A stretch of 64,000 nucleotides of DNA from Ruminiclostridium cellobioparum DSM 1351 = ATCC 15832 (lineage in GTDB: Bacteria; Bacillota; Clostridia; Acetivibrionales; DSM-1351), in the NCBI RefSeq assembly GCF_000621505.1, contig NZ_JHYD01000033.1:33476-97475 (forward strand), given 5' to 3'. The position numbers and the translations under genes are program-made. Numbering within the stretch: position 1 is the stretch's first letter; each line of letters begins with the position of its first letter. Shown piece by piece: positions 7,792 to 16,588 of this stretch. The notes beneath the pieces are model-generated. The model saw only the letters and a list, made by a program, of their open reading frames with translations. It searched no databases and was not told where the DNA came from.

Positions 7792-7807
7792 AAGGGACTG
7801 TTTTTTT
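7778..7807 (+). terminator. Rho-independent terminator of the flavin operon
   Basis: CCCTTTCA (7778-7785) pairs with TGAAAGGG (7789-7796), followed by ACTG and seven T. The stem overlaps the stop codon of the flavodoxin gene. Confidence 0.85.
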
Positions 7808-7867
7808 ATTATCAGGGGTTTTGCTTTTATTGTTAAATAAATTTATAATAGCAATATATATGTTAAT

Positions 7868-8197
7868 TTAACTCGTTGTGCAGGTCATTTTTGCCTGAAA
7901 AAAATTGCTACTGATTATAATGGTACTTCCCGCACTAACTTCAAGCAATGGATGCACACAAAGCGCTTACTTGAAATAGTACGGTTCATAACAAGTATTT
8001 TTTCCGTCGCAGCAACTCGACCATCCGGGTCTCGAGTGCTGCTCAAAGTGACCTCCTGTCACTTTGCCGGCTAAAATACTTGTTTTTCACCTGCAAATTT
8101 CAGCAAGCACTTTTACCGTGCTCTCCATTGCTTGAAGTTGTACTCGCGTACCAGTATAATCAGGATAATTCTTTTAACTGCAAAATTGAGCATTAAA
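7868..8197. repeat. Long palindromic element, family A copy 1
   Basis: This 330-bp non-coding element folds back on itself. Outer left end TTAACTCGTTGTGC (7868) matches the family end; the right end is more decayed. Arms pair around TACTGGTACG-like and GCACTAACTTC segments. The stem CTTCAAGCAATGGA (7939-7952) pairs with TCCATTGCTTGAAG (8124-8137). At the centre are two hairpins, one with stem GCAGCA/TGCTGC and one with stem AAAGTGAC/GTCACTTT (8045-8065). Related copies lie at 20841-21191 and 23533-23758. It fills most of the 425-bp gap before the HD pseudogene. Confidence 0.8.
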
Positions 8198-8216
8198 GAT
8201 AGAACAGGAGATACAT

Positions 8217-8536
8217 ATGTCGGACTATATATTAACCTATTCAAAGACAAAATTTTATCCGCTGGAACCTGTAAGGGAGGATATAAAAATTGAGGATATT
8301 GCCCACGCGCTTTCCTTGATGACAAGAGCCAATGGGCATTTCAAGCACTTTTATTCGGTGGCCCAGCATTCAATAAGCTGCTGCAGGGAGGCCCATATTA
8401 TGAGTTTGACACGCTGATGAATGTTCAGCTGTTTGAGACCAGACCTGCCGTTTCAATGCAGCACGACTTTTCGCAGAGGGATTTTAAAAGTGTGGAAAAT
8501 GAGTTCCTGAGCTTGTTCGAGGAAGTTTCCGGGTAA
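8217..8536 (+). pseudogene. Decayed HD-superfamily phosphohydrolase (YfbR-like), internal deletion plus frameshift
   Basis: The first 59 codons (ending HFYSVAQHSISCCREA) look like the N-terminus of a clostridial YfbR-type HD hydrolase. At about 8392 the reading shifts by one base. The new frame gives YEFDTLMNVQLFETRPAV, then a tail QRDFKSVENEFLSLFEE, which fits the C-terminus of the same family. The middle of roughly 100 residues with the HD metal site is gone. The remnant is therefore inactive. It retains a ribosome-binding site, ACAGGAGA, and lies just after palindromic element copy 1. Confidence 0.72.
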
Positions 8537-8651
8537 GGAAGAGACACTCCTGCGGGCAGTTTATCCGGTGAAACATCAAAATGATTTGAGAATAATAGAG
8601 CATTAAAATGGAAAACTATTCAGAAAATATATTCAAAGTGAGAATTTTGGA

Positions 8652-9269
8652 ATGACAATTGAACATAATGTATTTACTGAAATCGAGACACATTTATTAG
8701 AGGACAAACAGCCGTCAATTTACCTGGAGGATATATCAAAAACTCCGCTGTTTGAAAAATATCCCCTTGTGCTGCTCAACAATCTGAAGAAGACCGGTCA
8801 GTCTCCCAGGCACCACCCTGAAGGCAATGTGTGGAACCACACCATGCTGGTGGTGGACCAGGCCGCAAAGGTCAGGGATAAAAGCCGGGATCCCAGGGCG
8901 TTTATGTGGGCTGCCCTGCTTCACGACATCGGTAAGCCCGATACGACGAAAATCCGCAAAGGAAGGATTACCTCCTATGATCACGATATAGCCGGAGCTG
9001 ATCTGACAAGAAAGTTTTTAGCCGGATACCTGGAGGAGGAAGGTTTTGTAAATAAAGTTGCAGAGCTTGTGAGATGGCATATGCAGATACTTTTTGTCAA
9101 TAACAATTTACCCTTTTCCGATGTGAGATCAATGTTAAGGAAAACAGACGTTGATGAGGTAGCCCTCCTTGGCTTCTGTGACAGGATGGGCAGACTCCAT
9201 GCCGACCGCAGTGAAGAGGAGGAGAATATTAAGAGGTTCCTGGCAAAGGTTAAAGCTAATCAGGCCTGA
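8652..9269 (+). CDS. HD domain phosphohydrolase
   Basis: This is a 205-residue HD-domain protein. The metal-binding pattern is visible as H-HTMLV ([11 protein letters not shown]), HDIGKP and RWHMQ, followed by a final aspartate region. The HDIGKP motif is typical of tRNA-nucleotidyltransferase-like or HDIG phosphohydrolases. The substrate cannot be predicted. Its stop overlaps the end of the convergent MFS gene by 14 bases, and no terminator separates them. Confidence 0.75.
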   Translation: MTIEHNVFTEIETHLLEDKQPSIYLEDISKTPLFEKYPLVLLNNLKKTGQSPRHHPEGNVWNHTMLVVDQAAKVRDKSRDPRAFMWAALLHDIGKPDTTKIRKGRITSYDHDIAGADLTRKFLAGYLEEEGFVNKVAELVRWHMQILFVNNNLPFSDVRSMLRKTDVDEVALLGFCDRMGRLHADRSEEEENIKRFLAKVKANQA

Positions 9270-10431
9270 AAACCTTGAGCTTTCTCAGAAAGGCCATGGA
9301 GAACAGCTGGGCACAGCCCACAAACAGCAGGAAATAGTTCAGATGGCTTTCATTCCCGAAAAAGGTCAACAGGCTTATAAGGAGCACCGTACTTATAAAC
9401 CTGCCTGAGTTGAGCATTATTTCCTTGTTGATGATATATTCCACTCTCAAATCCTCCTCATGCTGCAGGCTTATAATATTAAAGCTTGCCGAGGACAGCG
9501 GCACCAGAAAGAAAGGCACGAAGGCCGAGTCCAAAATCATAAAAAACAATAATGAGCCGTAGCTTATATTTATCACAAGCCCCAGTACGGCCACAAACAT
9601 AAGGATTGCACCCAGCAGCATTGAAATCAGTCTCAATTTGGGCTTGATAAGTTTTTGCTCGGCTATATATGCCGCTGAGGAGATAAGGGATGCGAAGAGT
9701 GAAAATTTTCCCACGGCCAGTTCACTTCCGGTTGCTTTGTATACAAGAACTATTATGAGAAATCCTATGATAACATCTCGGAAGCCCCATAGGGCAATGC
9801 TCCTTCTAAGATTTTTCCAGTCCCCGCAATTGCTTTTAAAGATTTTGCCATAGTTGAGACGGGTGCCGTAATTATCGGCTTTCAGCATCAATGATACCAG
9901 GATAAGGATTATAAATAATATCAAGGATGAGGAAAAGACGATGGTATAGCCGGCTGACATGCTGTTTGCATTGATTATGAAAGCTGAAGTAATTGGTGCA
10001 GCCGCTCCGCAAACCCCTGATATTCCGCCGTTGAACCCGTTAAAAGTGTCCCTGTTTTCAGTGGAGGTAAAATCGAAACTCAAAACATGGTAGGAAAGCC
10101 AGTAAAAGCCCCCGGCTATGCCGAACAGTGCACCCACAGGTATTACATATTTCGTAACATCATTTTTTAATATCAATATAAACCCGAAAAACATAATAAA
10201 AAAAATTATTCCCAGCCTTAACGCCCAGATACCGTTCTTTTTTTTGGACAACCGGCCTGCCAGTATAAAAGCCGGAGGTATAAGGGCATAATGCATAAGG
10301 TTGTATTGTGCTATTACTATAAAATTGTTGGATTTCTTCCAGAGAAAAATGTTTACAAAGACGTTGGAAAGACCCATTGCAAGCGTAAACAGGGCACTGA
10401 TAACAAGTAAAATTTTAGCTTTTCCCGACAT
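9256..10431 (-). CDS. MFS transporter (YqgE-like)
   Basis: This 391-residue protein is almost entirely hydrophobic, with about 11-12 membrane segments, and opens with a long first helix ([24 protein letters not shown]). The loop after helix two ([17 protein letters not shown]) is a typical MFS loop. It resembles the YqgE-type carriers of Bacillus, whose substrate is unknown. The gene converges on and overlaps the HD gene at its 3' end. Its promoter shares the 207-bp gap at 10432-10638 with the divergent alcohol dehydrogenase gene. Confidence 0.75.
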   Translation of the reverse strand: MSGKAKILLVISALFTLAMGLSNVFVNIFLWKKSNNFIVIAQYNLMHYALIPPAFILAGRLSKKKNGIWALRLGIIFFIMFFGFILILKNDVTKYVIPVGALFGIAGGFYWLSYHVLSFDFTSTENRDTFNGFNGGISGVCGAAAPITSAFIINANSMSAGYTIVFSSSLILFIILILVSLMLKADNYGTRLNYGKIFKSNCGDWKNLRRSIALWGFRDVIIGFLIIVLVYKATGSELAVGKFSLFASLISSAAYIAEQKLIKPKLRLISMLLGAILMFVAVLGLVINISYGSLLFFMILDSAFVPFFLVPLSSASFNIISLQHEEDLRVEYIINKEIMLNSGRFISTVLLISLLTFFGNESHLNYFLLFVGCAQLFSMAFLRKLKVFRPD

Positions 10432-10638
10432 TACTACCTCCAGAAATTTGATTATTATAAAAGTTGCCGCTCAAGTTTTTATTTTTAACCAAGTAAATGG
10501 AGATTATTTTGTTTTTAATTAAATATAATGTGGTAAAATAAAAGTTAGTTCTTAAATACTTTTATAAAAAGTTTTGTTATTATAAATTTGATAGGACCGG
10601 TAAATTGTTTCAGCCGGGCCGGAAATGGAGAGATAAGT

Positions 10639-11814
10639 ATGATTAATTTTGAATTCTATAATCCTGCCAGAATAATATTCGGAAAGGATACCGAATTCCA
10701 GGCCGGAAAGCAGATTGCCAAATACGGTAAAAGAGTATTGCTGCACTATGGCGGAGGCTCCATCAAAGCCAATGGTGTGTATGATAAAGTTGTAAAGTCA
10801 CTTAAGGAAGAGGGTTTATTCTTTGTGGAACTGTCGGGAGTTGTTCCGAATCCCAGATTAAGCCTTGTCCGTGAGGGAATTGAGCTCTGCAAGGAAAATA
10901 ATCTGGATTTTGTGCTGGCGGTGGGCGGAGGCAGCGTTATCGATTCAGCCAAGGCCATAGCGGCAGGGGTCAGATACAGCGGTGATGTATGGGAATTATA
11001 TATGGACAATTCAAAACTGGCAGGACTGACAGAAGCTCTTCCGGTAGGAGTTGTTTTAACAATACCCGCGGCAGGCTCCGAATCCTCCACAGCTTCAGTT
11101 ATCACAAACGAGGAAGGCTGGCTGAAACGTGCAATAAATACCGAGGTGGTAATACCGAAATTTGCGGTATTAAACCCGGAATCCAGCTATACGCTTCCCG
11201 CATACCAGACAGCCTGCGGTGCAAGTGATATTTTTGCCCACCTCATGGAGAGGTATTTTACACAGGAACCAAATGTGGATTTCACAGACAGGCTCATTGA
11301 AGCAAATATGAGAACCATACTTAACAATGCACCTCTGGCTTTGAAAAACCCCAATGACTATAATGTCAGGGCCGAGATAATGTGGGCGGGTGCAGTAGCT
11401 CATAACAACCTCCTGAATACCGGAAGGATAGGTGATTGGGGCAGCCATGACATAGAGCATGAAATCAGCGGAGCATACGATATAGCCCACGGTGCGGGTT
11501 TGTCCATAGTGTTCCCTGCATGGATGAAGTATGTATACAAGCAGAATGTGGACAAATTCATACAATTTGCAATGAGAGTTTTCAATGTGGACTTCAGCTT
11601 TGATGATAAGGAAAAGATTGTATTTGAAATGATAGAGAGACTTGAGGCCTGGTATGTCAGGATGGGTCTGCCCATAAGATTGTCCGATGTGAACATAGGA
11701 AGCGAAAGAATACGTGAAATGGCAGATAAATGCATGGTTGGACGTACCCACGTAGGGAACTTCCAGAAGCTCAGGGCCGATGACATTTATGAGATCTATA
11801 AATTAGCACTGTAG
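10639..11814 (+). CDS. Iron-containing alcohol dehydrogenase (butanol dehydrogenase / YqhD type)
   Basis: This 391-residue enzyme reduces aldehydes to alcohols with NAD(P)H in the cytoplasm. The cofactor motif GGGSVIDSAK is clear. Metal-binding positions fit CGASDIFAHLMERY (Asp and His), then HDIEHEISGAYDIAHGAGL (two His), as in the YqhD/BdhA branch. GTG at 10588 would add 17 poorly coded residues; GGAGAGATAAGT before the ATG at 10639 supports the shorter form. It stands alone and ends in a strong terminator. It probably serves fermentative redox balance or aldehyde detoxification. Confidence 0.88.
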   Translation: MINFEFYNPARIIFGKDTEFQAGKQIAKYGKRVLLHYGGGSIKANGVYDKVVKSLKEEGLFFVELSGVVPNPRLSLVREGIELCKENNLDFVLAVGGGSVIDSAKAIAAGVRYSGDVWELYMDNSKLAGLTEALPVGVVLTIPAAGSESSTASVITNEEGWLKRAINTEVVIPKFAVLNPESSYTLPAYQTACGASDIFAHLMERYFTQEPNVDFTDRLIEANMRTILNNAPLALKNPNDYNVRAEIMWAGAVAHNNLLNTGRIGDWGSHDIEHEISGAYDIAHGAGLSIVFPAWMKYVYKQNVDKFIQFAMRVFNVDFSFDDKEKIVFEMIERLEAWYVRMGLPIRLSDVNIGSERIREMADKCMVGRTHVGNFQKLRADDIYEIYKLAL

Positions 11815-11857
11815 CAGCTATAACCGTAGTTCGGCGAAACAGCGAGAACACGGACCA

Positions 11858-11902
11858 CAGCCCGGAGCGGCGGCATTTGCCCTGAATTCCGGGCTGTTTT
11901 TA
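11858..11902 (+). terminator. Terminator after the alcohol dehydrogenase
   Basis: CAGCCCGGA pairs with TTCCGGGCTG, separated by about 20 bases, and is followed by TTTTTAT. Confidence 0.85.
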
Positions 11903-12054
11903 TGCCGGTCGGCAAATTGTGCTCCATACTCTAAAAATATAGGAAAATATTACTTTTATATTATTGAACCTTATGGTATTTATGGTAAAATATTCATTAA
12001 ACCATAAAAAGGGAATATCCCTTAAAAGGCAGAAGAAAAAGGAGGGCCGGTTAA

Positions 12055-12627
12055 ATGAGTGATATTATTAAAATCCTGATTGTAGAGTATGACCCTGATT
12101 TTGCATTTTTAATCAAACAGCAGCTGTCAAAGGAACCTGATTTCAATTGCATCGGGATTGCTTCAAATTACGCTGACGCCATAAAACTGGCTAACGTGTA
12201 TATGCCCCATGTAGTCATTATGGACCTGAACCTTTCATTATCCGAATTTGAAGGAGTGGAGATTTCCAGGGAAATCAGAATAAAGACAGGGGCCAAGGTA
12301 ATAATCCTCACTTCTCTCGAATCGGAGGGAATTGTGGAGTATGCGGCAAAAAGAGCCTTCGCCGCGGATTGCTTGCTTAAAAGCCAGTTTTCCATCCTGT
12401 GCAACACAGTGAGGTACGTTGCAAATGGAACGACTCCCCATCAGCTTTTAATCAGAAAGCTGATCCTGGAGGATCTATCCAACGCCGAAAAAAATATATT
12501 TGATATGATAATCGGAAAAAATATAGGGATCAAATCCAGCAACAAGACCATATCCAATCAGAAAACCAGCATTTTGAAAAAGCTTGGGCTTAAAAATACG
12601 AAAGAATTGATAAAGCTGATGGGATGA
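12055..12627 (+). CDS. Response regulator with LuxR-like output domain
   Basis: The protein has 190 residues. The receiver domain spans about residues 5-120: the acidic pair in VEYDPD, the phospho-acceptor Asp in HVVIMDLNLS, threonine in IILTS and lysine in DCLLKSQ. The C-terminal 60 residues (LSNAEKNIFDMIIGKNIGIKSSNKTISNQKTSILKKLGLKNTKELIKLM) look like a LuxR/NarL helix-turn-helix. No histidine kinase is adjacent, so its partner lies elsewhere. The ribosome-binding site is AGGAGG. Confidence 0.82.
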   Translation: MSDIIKILIVEYDPDFAFLIKQQLSKEPDFNCIGIASNYADAIKLANVYMPHVVIMDLNLSLSEFEGVEISREIRIKTGAKVIILTSLESEGIVEYAAKRAFAADCLLKSQFSILCNTVRYVANGTTPHQLLIRKLILEDLSNAEKNIFDMIIGKNIGIKSSNKTISNQKTSILKKLGLKNTKELIKLMG

Positions 12628-12709
12628 AGGCTGTTTATGTATTATAATTATCTTATATAATTAAAACGTTTTGAGTAAAATAAGATAAATAATATTTTAG
12701 GAGCAGGTT

Positions 12710-14107
12710 ATGGAAGGTTATTATTTGATGCCCCATCCGCCTCTGATAATTCCCCGGGTGGGCAGAGGCCAGGAAAAACAGATACAGAAAACCATAGACG
12801 GTTGTAATTCGATAGGCCTTGAAATAGACAGATCAGGTATCCATACAATAATAGTCATTACACCCCATGGAACTGTTTTCCGGGATGCAGTAGCTCTGAC
12901 CGGGATTGAAAACCTTAAAGGCGATTTCGGTAAATTTGGAGCCAAACAGGTCAGCTTTAACATTAAAGTTGATTTGACACTTACGCATGAAATAATAAGG
13001 GAAGCGGAAAAGGCCCAAATTGCCGTCGCAGCCCTTAACAGGGAAAATGCAAAATCCTATGGTGTATCCCTGGAGCTGGACCATGGGGCAGCTGTTCCTT
13101 TGAGCTTTGTTAAAAGCCTGGATAAAATTGAACTTGTCCACATCACATATGGAATGCTCTCTCCCATTGAGCTCTATTCTTTTGGTATGGCTATAGAGAA
13201 GGCCTGTCAAAAGACCGGTACCAGGGCGGCAGTTATTGCCTCGGGGGATCTTTCCCACAGGCTTGCAAAGGATGGTCCCTATCCGTACAGTCCGTACGGT
13301 GCAAAATTTGATTCCCGCCTGCTGGAACTGCTTGAGCAGGGGGATTTCAAAGGCCTGTTCAACCTTGATGGAACTATGATCACCGAAGCCGGAGAATGTG
13401 GCCTGCGGTCACTTTATATTCTGGCGGGAACCCTTGACGGAAAAGATGCCAAAGCCGAAATTCTGAGTTATGAAGGTCCGTTTGGCGTAGGTTACGGTGT
13501 TGCACGCTTCAAGGTATCCGAGGGCAGATCAATTTTTGACGACATAAAAAACCTGGGCCGGGAGAGCCATGTGAAAAGGCTTGAGGAAGGCCCTGCCTAT
13601 ACCAGGCTTGCCAGGCGTAATATTGAAAACTTTTTCAGGACAGGAAAGTCTCTGACGGTAAAGGGTATTAAAGATAAAGAATTATTAAACGATAGAAAAG
13701 GTGTATTTGTATCCCTGAAGCTGGCAGGTGAGTTAAGGGGCTGCATAGGAACCATAGAAGCCGTCACCTGTTCAGTGGGAGAGGAAATCCTTAATAATTC
13801 CATATCAGCTGCCTTTAATGATCCCAGATTCTCACCCCTGAGGGAGGAGGAACTGTACCAGCTGGATATTTCGGTTGACCTGCTGTATCCGGCCGAAAAA
13901 TGCAGTTTTGAGGACTTGGACCCCAAAAGCTATGGAGTCATTGTCACCAGCGGCAAAAAGAGGGGATTGCTGCTGCCCATGCTGGAAGGCATTGATTCCA
14001 GTGAAGAACAGGTTTCCATTGCCCTGCAGAAGGCAGGAATCGGAAAAAACCAATCCTATGAAATCGAGAGGTTTAAAGTCGAGAGATTTAAAGAGGTGGA
14101 AGCTTGA
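12710..14107 (+). CDS. AmmeMemoRadiSam system protein: LigB/Memo-like domain fused to AMMECR1 domain
   Basis: The protein has 465 residues. Residues 1-270 form a LigB/Memo-like dioxygenase-fold domain (MPHPPLIIPRVGRG, ITPHGTVFRD, ELDHGAAVPLSF, VIASGDLSHRL). Residues about 295-460 form an AMMECR1 domain with its hallmark LRGCIGTIEA and NDPRFSPL. The two domains and the next gene (radical SAM) make the three-part AmmeMemoRadiSam system, known from genome context but with no settled reaction. It overlaps the next gene by four bases, which points to coupled translation. Confidence 0.88.
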   Translation: MEGYYLMPHPPLIIPRVGRGQEKQIQKTIDGCNSIGLEIDRSGIHTIIVITPHGTVFRDAVALTGIENLKGDFGKFGAKQVSFNIKVDLTLTHEIIREAEKAQIAVAALNRENAKSYGVSLELDHGAAVPLSFVKSLDKIELVHITYGMLSPIELYSFGMAIEKACQKTGTRAAVIASGDLSHRLAKDGPYPYSPYGAKFDSRLLELLEQGDFKGLFNLDGTMITEAGECGLRSLYILAGTLDGKDAKAEILSYEGPFGVGYGVARFKVSEGRSIFDDIKNLGRESHVKRLEEGPAYTRLARRNIENFFRTGKSLTVKGIKDKELLNDRKGVFVSLKLAGELRGCIGTIEAVTCSVGEEILNNSISAAFNDPRFSPLREEELYQLDISVDLLYPAEKCSFEDLDPKSYGVIVTSGKKRGLLLPMLEGIDSSEEQVSIALQKAGIGKNQSYEIERFKVERFKEVEA

Positions 14108-15003
14108 AAAAAGAGGCTATGTTTTTTCATCCCGAGGAAGGGAAGATCAGATGTGTGCTTTGCCCGCACTACTGCCTTATAGCAAAGGGGAACGTCGGGT
14201 TCTGCGGAGTGAGGCAGTGCGGCCAATCCGGGGATGAACTGAAGCTGTTTACATTGAATTACGGAGAAATAACCTCAATTTCACTGGACCCCATAATAAA
14301 GAAACCCCTGTACCATTTCCACCCCCGGGATAACATATTATCCGTGGGGAGCTTCGGCTGCAATTTCAAATGCAGTTTCTGCCAGAATTATTCTATTTCC
14401 CAGCACAGGGCCGAAAGCCGGTATGTGCCGGCCGGGGAAATGGCAGATATAAGCCTTCGGAATACCGACAGCATAGGTCTGGCTTTTACCTACAATGAAC
14501 CGTCAATCTGGTACGAATATGTTTATGATGTTGCAGGTGAGATAAAGAGAAGGGACGGGGAACATAAAATAGTGCTGGTCACAAACGGATATATAAATGA
14601 GGAACCGCTGAAAAAGCTGCTTCCCTATGTTGATGCCATGAATATTGATTTAAAGGGTGACGGGGAATTTTATAAAAGCATTTGTCTGGGCAAACTGGAA
14701 CCGGTTATGAATACCATCAGGGTTGCAAACGGAGAGGGCTGTCATATTGAAGTAACCACACTCCTTATTCCCGGAGAAAACAACAGCCATGAAACCCTGG
14801 ACAGGCTGGGCGATTTCCTTGCTTCAGTAGACAGGGATATTGTACTCCATGTATCACGTTTTTTCCCAAGGTACAGAATGAAAAAACCTGCAACCGGCAT
14901 TGAAGATTTAAAAAAGGCGTATCAGCAGTTAAGGAAAAAACTCACCAATGTGTACGTGGGCAATGTCAGTGAGGAAGAAAGGTCATATATTATGAACCAA
15001 TGA
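14104..15003 (+). CDS. amrS: AmmeMemoRadiSam system radical SAM enzyme
   Basis: The protein has 299 residues. The radical SAM cluster motif C-x3-C-x2-C is CNFKCSFCQ (residues about 84-91). The N-terminus holds a further cysteine group (CVLCPHYCLIAKGNVGFCGVRQC) typical of this family, and AFTYNEPSIWYEY is a strong family signature. It begins TTG inside the stop of the fused Memo-AMMECR1 gene. The family resembles pyruvate-formate-lyase-activating enzymes. The substrate is unknown and is presumed to be linked to the upstream fused protein. Confidence 0.9.
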   Translation: MKKEAMFFHPEEGKIRCVLCPHYCLIAKGNVGFCGVRQCGQSGDELKLFTLNYGEITSISLDPIIKKPLYHFHPRDNILSVGSFGCNFKCSFCQNYSISQHRAESRYVPAGEMADISLRNTDSIGLAFTYNEPSIWYEYVYDVAGEIKRRDGEHKIVLVTNGYINEEPLKKLLPYVDAMNIDLKGDGEFYKSICLGKLEPVMNTIRVANGEGCHIEVTTLLIPGENNSHETLDRLGDFLASVDRDIVLHVSRFFPRYRMKKPATGIEDLKKAYQQLRKKLTNVYVGNVSEEERSYIMNQ

Positions 15004-15035
15004 TTATTTTGGGTGACTATTTTGGGGAGTGTGAC

Positions 15036-15959
15036 ATGGCAGAACAGCTGAGTCTTTTGGATAACAGTGTTGAAAAGGTTTCAAGCGGCAAGCTTAAAAC
15101 AATAATCTCGGCGTCGAGGAGAACCGATGTGCCTGCCTTTCACTATGACTGGCTGCAGGAGGTACTTGCGGCGGGCAGGGTTCAAGTGCCTAATCCAAGG
15201 TTCCCGGATAAACGGTATGAAGTGGATCTGACGCCTGAAGGAGTCCATTCCATAGTACTGTGGAGCAAGAATTTCAGCAGGGTTTTAGATGCTCCGGGGC
15301 ACCTGACCGAATATAACCTGTATTTCCAATACACAATAAATAACTACTCCGGGCTCCTTGAACCCAATGTCCCCAAATATGCCGAAACTCTGAAAATACT
15401 GGAGGGCCTGCTGGGAAGATATTTACCCGAGCAGTTCAACATACGGTTTGACCCCGTAATCATTTCAACAAGGGGTGAGATAAGTCCGACACCCCATATG
15501 CCTGAGAAGGCAAGACTCATAGCCTTTGAACGGCTGTGCAGGGATTTGTGTTCTCTGGGTATGCAGAGATGCCGGATTACCACTTCATATCTGGCCATGT
15601 ACAACCATTTAAAGAACAGGATAAAGCAGTGCGGTCTGGATATAAGACACCTGGACAACGATATGCAGATGGATTTTTTTACAAGGCTGGCTGAGATCTC
15701 CGGAAATTACGGTTTAAAATTATACTCCTGCGCCAGTACGGTTTTGGAGAAAATTGAAGGTATGGACCGGGGGCAGTGCATTGACGGGGAACTGTTGGAA
15801 AGGCTTTTTGGAGGAAGGGTAAAAAAAGCGAAGGACAGTGGACAGAGAGAAGCCTGCGGCTGTTCCGCCAGCAGGGATATAGGGATTTATTCGAAAACCG
15901 CCGGCGGGATGAAATGCTTCCATGGCTGCAAATATTGCTATGTTATGGACGGCAGTTGA
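15036..15959 (+). CDS. DUF1848 radical-SAM-like protein
   Basis: The protein has 307 residues. The N-terminal IISASRRTDVPAFHYDWL is the hallmark of the DUF1848 family. Unlike classic radical SAM enzymes, the candidate cluster motif C-x3-C-x2-C (CFHGCKYCY) lies at the very C-terminus, with more cysteines just before it (EACGCSAS). GGGGAG at 15024 fits the start at 15036; an ATG at 15000, overlapping the amrS stop, is an alternative adding 12 residues. It probably shares the transcript of the AmmeMemoRadiSam genes. Its function is unknown. Confidence 0.82.
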   Translation: MAEQLSLLDNSVEKVSSGKLKTIISASRRTDVPAFHYDWLQEVLAAGRVQVPNPRFPDKRYEVDLTPEGVHSIVLWSKNFSRVLDAPGHLTEYNLYFQYTINNYSGLLEPNVPKYAETLKILEGLLGRYLPEQFNIRFDPVIISTRGEISPTPHMPEKARLIAFERLCRDLCSLGMQRCRITTSYLAMYNHLKNRIKQCGLDIRHLDNDMQMDFFTRLAEISGNYGLKLYSCASTVLEKIEGMDRGQCIDGELLERLFGGRVKKAKDSGQREACGCSASRDIGIYSKTAGGMKCFHGCKYCYVMDGS

Positions 15960-15976
15960 TATTGGTTTGGCACTAC

Positions 15977-16010
15977 AAAAAACACTTACTTTTTATGGTA
16001 AGTGTTTTTT
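15977..16010. terminator. Bidirectional terminator
   Basis: AAAAAACACTTAC pairs with GTAAGTGTTTTTT. The A and T runs on both sides let it serve the DUF1848 gene on the plus strand and the TM2 gene on the minus strand. Confidence 0.85.
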
Positions 16011-16040
16011 AGAATAGAAATTTATAACGTTTTATTAAGA

Positions 16041-16535
16041 TTATCTTACTCTGACTCTATGTTTGATACAGAAATTATGTTCGTTGGAGGCAAGATATAT
16101 TATTCCTTCAATAAACCCTACCAGGGCGGGAATACCGGTCCAGCAGAACAACAAGTACAATATGCCCATTCCGACCTTACCCATGTAAAATTTGTGGATG
16201 CCAATTCCCCCAAGAAAAATTCCCAAAAGTCCGGCGGCTATTTTACTCTTGATAGGCCAGGCGGGACTGATGCCTTCATTAACCATTTGCTGGTAGTGGT
16301 AAGCCTGCTGTGCCTGTGCCGTCTGGTTTGGATGTACCGGCGGATGATATTGCTGCTGAGGGTTGGACTGCTGGAAATTGGACTGTTGATAGTTAGGCTG
16401 CTGCCCGCCCGCCGGCGTCTGGACCTTTGGCTGTGCAGCTGATGCATTAGCAATAAAGACTTCTCCGCAGTACTTGCACTCTCTTGTGTCAGGTGCGTTG
16501 GGAGCACCGCATTGAGGACAAATGTTATCTGACAT
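16041..16535 (-). CDS. Zinc-ribbon / TM2 domain membrane protein
   Basis: The protein has 164 residues. An N-terminal zinc ribbon (CPQCGA...CKYCGE, residues 6-23) is followed by a glutamine- and proline-rich linker (about residues 35-85). A TM2 domain ends the protein: KIAAGLLGIFLGGIGIHKFYMG, then a second helix. The GxGxHxFY turn is the TM2 signature. Function is not established. It lies 53 bases downstream of the SPFH zinc-ribbon gene on the same strand, with its own GGGG ribosome-binding site, so the pair may be co-expressed. Confidence 0.82.
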   Translation of the reverse strand: MSDNICPQCGAPNAPDTRECKYCGEVFIANASAAQPKVQTPAGGQQPNYQQSNFQQSNPQQQYHPPVHPNQTAQAQQAYHYQQMVNEGISPAWPIKSKIAAGLLGIFLGGIGIHKFYMGKVGMGILYLLFCWTGIPALVGFIEGIIYLASNEHNFCIKHRVRVR

Positions 16536-16588
16536 ATATAAAACCCCTTTATTATATTTTAGGATTACTACCTATATTATAGAAGAAA

